Notes under the pieces: generated by a model
What the model saw: the letters and a program-made list of their open reading frames with translations, nothing else
The model's database searches: none
What the model was told of the DNA's origin: nothing
Part shown: positions 57,580 through 64,000 of the stretch, piece after piece
Numbering within the stretch: position 1 is the stretch's first letter
Layout: each line of letters begins with the position of its first letter
Program-made: the position numbers and the translations under genes
From: Phragmites australis
Lineage: Eukaryota > Streptophyta > Magnoliopsida > Poales > Poaceae
Assembly (NCBI RefSeq): GCF_958298935.1
Contig: NC_084927.1
Location: forward strand, 15,404,001-15,468,000
Direction: 5' to 3'
Length of the DNA stretch: 64,000 bases

Positions 57580-58790
57580 AAGTGGTATGTGTTTCGGTGA
57601 TTAATGACAACAGTATTATTGTGACTAATAAGTTTGTTTCGAAGGTTATCAAAAATTTAGTTTACAATGATGATTCGGTTTTCTTGGTCCTTAAAATCGA
57701 TTCTATGGACAATCAAAGGATATGAGCATCAAGATTAAGGATCTTCTAGTTCTAAGTGTCATAAGGAGATGAAAGATACTTAGAGTAGTATATATCTCTT
57801 TTTTCAGTCTTTTGATCGTACTATAAAGATGAGTTAATAGTAATAGCTTGATCTAGTTGAGTCTAGACTTGGTTAGATGTACACTTGTGAAATTCTAGCA
57901 CTAGGTAACCTAGAGAATTCCATGGATGAGATGTTGAGAAGTTAGAGCTCAAGAAAGTTTGAATTGGATGAGCTCAGAGAAAATTTATTCTCACCGGATG
58001 GTTCGGTGATCAACAAAGAATATGCACCGTAGTGTTTTTTTACTAAGAAATAAAGTTGATGTCTACACTGGATGGTCCGGTGTTAGTGCCCAGTTCACAC
58101 TGGATGGATTCTCATAAAATAGAGTTGAATACACCGGATGGTCCGGTGATCTCTTGATATGCATCATTAGAGCATTTTCCAAAAGTTTTTCTTTCGGCCC
58201 AGTGGAGATGTTACTCACCGGATAGTCCAATGAGTGAAAAGAAAATGCTGGAGCATTTTTCAGCAGTAACGGCTAATGATCGCTGGTAGCGGCCAACCAT
58301 TTGAAAAAGGTACACACCGGACAGTTTGGTGTGTGTGAGAAGATGTACAACGGATAATCTGATGTTCACAAAAATCATGGGTGGTTGGCAATGGCTAGAT
58401 TTGGACCTCTAGTCTCTAAATACCCCCTCACTTCATCTCACTTCTATCCCTTGCGAACCCAGAAGAGCTTATACACTATGTATGTCATCAAGAAGCAAAA
58501 GAGTTCACTAGAGTGATTTGTTAAGTTCTTAATTAAAGATTAAGGACATCATTGGTGCATAGAGAGTAGCAAGTGTGCATCTAGCTATAGTTTAGGTTTG
58601 ATCTTAATTAAGTAAAGCTATTAGTTTGTTACTCTTGGTGGTTGGCAACACCTAACCGGTTTTGATGATTAGAGGTGTCTTGGTGAGCTCTTGGAGATCT
58701 TGTGGGAGCCCCAAGAGAAGCTTTGTGATTAGTTTGATGCCTGCTAATTTGAAGATGGAGAAGTAACAATTATAAGGGAGAACTTGAGTC
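57580..58790 (+). repeat. 5' LTR of SIRE element (approximate)
   Basis: Shares with the LTRs at 11900-13449 and 48788 the CACCGGA...TCCGGTG words (57990-58370) and an A/T box (CTCTAAATACCCC, 58424) followed by a transcribed leader. End not sharply defined. Confidence 0.6.
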
Positions 58791-59129
58791 TTGGTTAGCC
58801 ATTAGATATAGTTTTTAACATAGATTAGCCATCAGATCTAGGATTTAGTAATATTAGACCTAGGTTTTTTAGGGATAATTATAACTATTAAACATAGTTA
58901 TTTTAGGGATAGTTTTAATATTATTATATCAATGTTTCTATAGCAACGTAGAGTAATTGTTAGACCTAGATTTTTTAGGGATAGTTGCACTGCTATTGGA
59001 TCTTGTTTTTTAGCTCAACTGTTAGACATAGGTGTTTAGTAACATTAGCTAGTTTTATTATATTTTGTTGTTGTAGCTCTAGTATATATAGTTGTTGTAA
59101 GCCAAAATAATAGTATAGGTTTTTTCCAA

Positions 59130-59640
59130 CATGGGCAGGTATGTCAGATAAGTGATATTTCAAGATTTTTTTTATGGGGAATGGGACATTGTTTATGGTC
59201 CACAAGGGGTATATCTGTCAAGGTTTGACTCAGTGGACCAGGGTATAGCTAGACCAATGGAAAAGACTTTTGTAGTATTGTATGACTGGTTAATACATGG
59301 TTTCAAAATAGATCCTGAGCAACAAGAGCTAAGGTTAGTGTTGTAGTGGACCATGGAATTGAAAGTGTTTACTAGGATGTGTTCTAGCTAACTAAAACCT
59401 CAGTTTGGAGGAGGTACATAGAGTGGATAACGGAGAGAGGTTGGCCACCTATGTTGCTAGTGAAATAGAGGTACTAGGAGGGGGTTGGGGAGTCGCAAGG
59501 TGGAAGTGATGTGAAGGAGGGCGAGGAAATGGTGGTAGACGAGGTTGAAGAACCGAATGTTATGAAGTCCTTGGCCGATTCGATGGAACCAACTAGTGAG
59601 GCAGACGAGGGAGAACCATCCCTAGTTTAATTGAACAGAT
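59130..59640 (+). pseudogene. MULE-type transposase N-terminal fragment
   Basis: The frame 59152-59346 reads WDIVYGPQGVYLSRFDSVDQGIARP, then YDWLIHGFKIDPEQQELRL. This looks like the N-terminal region of plant Mutator-like transposases (HYGPxGVDLS... NWLxRGFxIDP...). It is followed by VDNGERGWPPMLLVK-like and acidic stretches. A piece only, interrupted by stops. Confidence 0.45.
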
Positions 59641-59689
59641 GGAACGAGAGGGTCGGAAGGACAAGGAAACTCATGAGCGAGAGGAAAGA

Positions 59690-60780
59690 TATCATGTGTG
59701 AATGAATAATCTTAATCAATTTAAGATGTTTCACAGTGAGTTATGCAATGATATGTATTCTCACATGAATATACTTATTGAGAAAATCAATTCTCTTGAA
59801 CTTACTCAATTGCAAGAGACATTATTTGCAAGATCTTGATGGTGCTTCCCAAGCCATAATAGAACATCGTCATCTCTCTTCTTCATGAAAGGGACATCAA
59901 TGACATGACCGTCACCGATGCCGTTAGAAAGATTTGTGCTCATGAGATGTTCTTGTTTAGAGATCAAGGTGAAGTGTCTTCATCAAGAAGAATCTTACTC
60001 TCAAGACCAAGATTGTTGACCTAAAGAAGAAGAAGAAGAAGAAGAAGATGAAGCTTCCATCATCAAGTGAAAGTGATAAAAATGATGATGATGATGCAAT
60101 TTTGACACCGAGCTTGCCCTCCTCATGAGAAGAACCACAAGGATGATATCTAAGTTAGGCAAGAAGGGCTACAACTATGGTCCCAAGAAGAACAAATTTC
60201 GCTCAAAGAAATTTAACAAGTCCAGTGGCGGAGACAAGAAGAAGTGCTACAATTGTGGTGACTATGAGCACATGTCATATTATTGCCCTCATCCTGACAA
60301 GAGAAACAAGAACTAGAGCAAATCAAATGATACAAGTGATGATGAGGACAAGCATAAGAAGAAGGGTCAAGACAAGAAGAAGAAGAAGAAGCTCTTCAAC
60401 AAGAAGGGTGGAGGCCGTAAGGCTTATATTATTGGTGAATGGGTCTTCGGCTAGTGCCCAAGTGATAATTCAAGCGATGATGAAGACAACAACTTCACGG
60501 GCCTTGCCATCACCAATGATGATCCACCGCTTCCTCCATTGCTGATGTGCCTCATGGAAAAAGGTAACAACAAGGTGAGTAGCGAGAAAAATGATAGTAG
60601 TAGTGATGATGATGGTCTTTCCCCTAATAATCTATCTAAGCTTATGAATGACTATGTTATTATCATAAAGAAGCAAAAAGCTAAAATCAAGTCTCTTGAA
60701 AATGTTAATGCTAAGCTTAGCTCTAGTCATGATGAGTTACTTGCTAAATACAACAATATGCTTAAAAAAACATGATGAAA
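59690..60780 (+). pseudogene. SIRE gag remnant
   Basis: Includes VRKICAHEMFLFRDQGEVSSS (about 59925-59985), a GAA run encoding poly-Lys (60020-60050), zinc knuckle CYNCGDYEHMSYYC (60247-60288), and the gag C-terminal coiled-coil-like region (60539-60775, LSKLMNDYVIIIKKQKAKIKSLENV). Frames shift repeatedly. Confidence 0.8.
60020..60052. repeat. (GAA)n microsatellite
   Basis: About nine AAG/GAA units in the poly-Lys segment of the gag remnant. Confidence 0.85.
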
Positions 60781-61483
60781 TAGTTGCATCTAGTAAGTCT
60801 CTTGAAGAGAGCAACAAGAAGATAAAACTTGAGTGTGTAGACTTGAAATACAAATATCAAGAACTTGAGCTAGCTTATGATGCTATTGATCGTCGTATTA
60901 ATGAATTGTCTATAATTAATATTGTTAAGATCAATGCATGTACTTTTTTGATGATCTTCTTGATGTTCCTTCCTTCTCTTCATGTGAAACTATATTATTT
61001 TTTAAGATTAACCATGCAAGGGAGTAAGAGCTCAAATAAAAGAATGCAAATCTCAATTTATGTGTGACGTGGTTGACTAAAGAGGAGTACAAGCACAAGA
61101 ATCCTCATGAAGAATGCAATATACTACAATAACAGAAGCCTTGGGTGCTTCCCCAACCCGGTGGAGAAGATCACCAAGTCATCGAAAATCAAGAGTTGCT
61201 TCATCAAGGAAGTTGGTTCATATTATCAACATTGTGAAGTCATCGGCCACCACACAAGTGAGTGTCCAATTCCTACTCAACCTCTCCCTACATTGCCTTC
61301 TAACTACAAGTCCACTTTCAATGACAATCATTTCTTATTACATAAGCTTAATTATGGTAAAATTATGGCTAAATTCATTAGAACTCAAGCTAATGGCAAG
61401 CTTACTAGGCAACTTTAGGTTCCTAAAGCTCCTGTATTTCATGTCAAGGGTACCAAACTTGTTTAGGTACCTAAACAACAAGC
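60781..61483 (+). pseudogene. SIRE gag/spacer remnant
   Basis: Continues the coiled-coil region (SLEESNKKIKLECVDLKYKY, 60796-60860), then a second CCHC-like knuckle YYQHCEVIGHHTSECP (61220-61270), followed by the segment leading to protease. Confidence 0.65.
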
Positions 61484-61930
61484 TTGATCTCTTATGTACA
61501 AGAGAACTACAAAGTCGGTGGCAAGCATTGGGTGCTTGATAGTGGATGTTCACAACATATGAGCGGCAATGTAAAGATATTCATCCCACTAGAAGATGAA
61601 GTGGGCGATCATAAAAAAATCACCTTTGGTGATAATTCTAAGGCAGATGTGGTAGGTTTGGGTAAGGTGACAATCTCTAATGATCTTTCTATCTCTAATG
61701 TTCTTTCAATAAAGTCTCCTAGTTTTAATTTGCTTTTCGTGGTTCAACTATGTGATTTAGGCTTCACATGCTTATTTAGTGATGTTGATATTGTTATAAG
61801 TAGCAAGAATCATAAGGATCTAATCTTTAAAGGCTTTAGACATGGACATATATATCTTGTGGATTTTTTCTCTAATGAATCTAGCTTGACAATATGCCTC
61901 TTCACCAAGACTTCAATGGGTTGGCTTTAG
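61484..61930 (+). pseudogene. SIRE protease and pre-integrase region
   Basis: GGKHWVLDSGCSQHMSGN gives the copia protease active site DSGCS (about 61535). ITFGDNSKADVVGLGKV and NVLSIKSPSFNLL are the usual downstream motifs. The frame stops at TAG 61928-61930, where a Trp-His (GW-HH) junction into the integrase finger is expected. Confidence 0.85.
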
Positions 61931-62449
61931 CATCATCGACTTACACACATTGTAATGAGCCAACTCAAGAAGATGTTCAAGAATGGATTGATGGTTTGCT
62001 TGAAAGATGTTGCATTTGAGAAGGACAAATTGTGTAGTGCTTGCCAAGTGGGGAAGCAAGTTGCAAGCTCCCATTCATACAAGCCCATGATGTCTATATC
62101 AAGACCTCTAGAGCTTCTACATATGGATCTCTTCAAACCAACTACCTACAAAAGTCTTGTTGGTAATCTATATTTCCTTTTTATTATTGATGATTATACG
62201 ATATATACTTGTACTTTCTTTTTAGATGACAAGAGCAAAAATGTTGGGATCTTGAAAAAGTTCGTAAAGAGGGCTCAAATGAATTTGAGGCCACACTTGT
62301 GAAGATTCGGAGTGATAGCGGGACAGAGTTCAAAACACACAAGTTGAAGAATATTGTGATGATAGAGGCATCAAGTATGTCTTTTCATCAACCTACACCC
62401 CTCAACAAAATAGCATGGTGAAGAGGAAGGACAAGACATTGATCACTCT
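61931..62449 (+). pseudogene. SIRE integrase, truncated
   Basis: The frame 61955-62302 has the finger end LCSACQVGKQ, HMDLFKP with the first catalytic Asp and FIIDDYT. A frameshift near 62285 leads to IRSDSGTEFK with the second Asp. The sequence ends at 62449 before the Glu motif, at the border of the LTR repeat. Confidence 0.82.
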
Positions 62450-64000
62450 CATGTGTGAGCATCTATACTTGACCAACACGACATCTAACCCATAAGCCTC
62501 AACTGAACATATACAAAAACTGAACCATAAGAATAATATCAGTAAAGCATCATCTCAATCCATCAACCACCTCAATCCACATTCGTAACTCTACAAGCAT
62601 GCTCATGACTGAGAACGTGGCATTGGAAAATATTTTTACACCCTGCACGGGGTACTCCTTTACCTACACGACTTGAGGACCATATGACTTGCATGACCCC
62701 ACAGGTCTATACAAGAAGGTACTCATGTCAATATTTTCTAATAAGCCCTAACTATTTCATCATGCACCGATAGGTGCAGGGGTCATCTAGAACTATTCCT
62801 AGAGCAAAATTGATACCCTAACCGGCCTCATGCCCAACACCATTGACCCAGACGCCAAAAAGCCACATTTACAAAGCTAATCAGCTTATCATTCCCATAT
62901 GCGACATATAGTAAGCACGGAAAGTGCTAAAGTTAACTACAACAATGATCGATGCTTAAATAATTCAAGTGGTCTACGGTGTCCGGGTCCCTCTCCCGAC
63001 TTACCCAGGGAAACTCCACATCTGGAAAGGACAAGAACACTTAACACCACCCACATCTCGTCTCATCTTCACCACTCATCCAACCAACACTATCAACCCA
63101 TCATTATGATCATTGTGCAAGTAATTAAAGCCTATGTTCGCAAACGATGAAACATTTCACCGCTCGATTTCTACCGAGGACCTAAACACTAGCTAAGCAT
63201 TACGAATGATATTTTAAGTTAGATAACACAATATTAAACCCAAACTACAAGGATAAGGATCAACAATTATTCAAGACCGAAAAATTAGTGCATCAACATA
63301 GGTTCTACCCATCATAAATCCGACATCGACTCAAACTCATACATAATATACATAAAGCGTAATTTATCATATATGACATATATGATCCAAATTAATGGGA
63401 GAAGTATGCTTAGATGTTTGCCTTGCTGCTCGGGTGACCGCCTAATGCTACCCACGCAACACTCGCAAAATTCCAAGAGATTGGCGTCGCCTTCAACCAT
63501 GGACGGGTCACGCGCCGATTCTTCAATCACTAAACAAGAATGCATGCAATGATGGGCATGAATGAAGTATAACAAAGTATGCCATAATATGCATATGATG
63601 AAATGCCATAAACTATGCTTATAATGCAAGAAAACATATTTTCTTGACAACACTAATCATAACATGAATTGTCCAAGATGTTTCATAATTTTAGGACATG
63701 TTATTAGTTAACTGTGATCTAATCAAGACAAAATGCATTTAATTAATTAATTAATTATCAAAAGTATTTCCTTGAGTTCTAGTATTTTAACATATAGTTC
63801 ATACTCGTATGAGGTAACACAACTGATTTCATAATTTTTGGAGTTCATATGAACCAATTATGAAATTTACAAGCTATCAGAACAAAAGAAAAGGTGTCAT
63901 GAACAGTAACTTCAGAGTCTCCGGATTTTTCTCTGGACTTTCCGGACAATGGAATCTCTAGAAAATTCTCTGGAAACTCTGGATTTATCTGGACCCTTCG
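62450..64000 (-). repeat. Second copy of the long LTR-like repeat (runs off the window)
   Basis: Direct repeat of 49267-50801. The first about 830 bp differ by substitutions and a net 16-bp length change. From 63281 to the window end (equivalent 50082-50801) I see no difference at constant offset 13199. This copy starts inside the LTR at CATGTGTGAGC, lacking the 49-kb copy's lower 476 bp. Confidence 0.9.

Larger units (their letters stand above)
57580..62449 (+). mobile_element. SIRE-type copia element, decayed and truncated
   Basis: The 5' LTR-like part (57580-about 58790) holds GTGGTATGTGTTTCGGTGATTAATG and the CACCGGA/TCCGGTG region. MULE-like debris (about 59130-59640) follows, then gag, protease and the start of integrase in several frames. 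The coding part ends abruptly at 62449 inside integrase, where the long LTR repeat starts. RT, RNase H and 3' LTR are absent. Confidence 0.8.

Noticed and set aside
60020..60052. GAA run as a possible functional expansion
   Set aside because: It codes the poly-Lys segment of a dead copia gag and is short.
1..64000. CRISPR array, tRNA, rRNA or prokaryotic operon
   Set aside because: None seen; spaced repeats present are transposon subterminal or LTR repeats of irregular spacing.

Overview
The window is nuclear DNA of a grass (Poaceae, probably a panicoid-type lineage). The evidence is spliced plant genes with GT-AG introns, a MIR529 gene, and dense nested plant transposons: Ty3/gypsy Tat, Ty1/copia SIRE and Tork types, CACTA/En-Spm, a Stowaway-like MITE and MULE debris. 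Species cannot be fixed from sequence alone. No bacterial operons, rRNA, tRNA or CRISPR arrays were seen.

Layout. (1) 48-9274: decayed Tat-lineage gypsy element on the minus strand, with an antisense extra ORF near its 3' LTR. (2) 9275-about 18198: decayed CACTA element on the minus strand (ORF1 remnant, tnp2 remnant, two subterminal-repeat/leader modules), carrying a copia SIRE-type LTR at about 11900-13449. (3) 18560-19010: MIR529 gene with TATA box and a near-perfect hairpin, followed by an hAT-like fragment and a non-autonomous CACTA (19375-about 20915). (4) 21472-26824: structurally complete copia element with 5-bp target duplication and a 1306-residue open frame, but a 10-bp duplication breaks the gag start. 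(5) 28340-30344: aldo-keto reductase gene copy 1, five exons, intact. (6) 30645-about 33951: short LTR element with gag/protease debris only. (7) 35625-48788: SIRE-type solo LTR (minus) split by a full-length 11.4-kb CACTA element (36206-47647) with CACTA termini, ATT target duplication, tnp2, and an ORF1 protein that runs into a Ulp1/C48 peptidase-like domain. (8) 48791-51697: long LTR of another family, partly repeated at 62450-64000 with a 720-bp stretch that looks 100% identical. (9) 52770-55445: aldo-keto reductase copy 2, five exons, intact, with a MITE just upstream. (10) 56290-56690: RNase H-like debris. (11) about 57580-62449: decayed SIRE copia element with MULE-derived debris inside.

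The host content is therefore small: MIR529, which by known biology targets SPL (SBP-box) transcription factors, and a duplicated aldo-keto reductase pair about 22 kb apart, pushed apart by transposons. The most notable less-explained structure is that two CACTA elements with different subterminal repeat motifs both hold an extra internal subterminal-repeat array, TATA-like box and GC-rich leader between tnp2 and ORF1. This suggests that each of the two genes has its own repeat-bound promoter.
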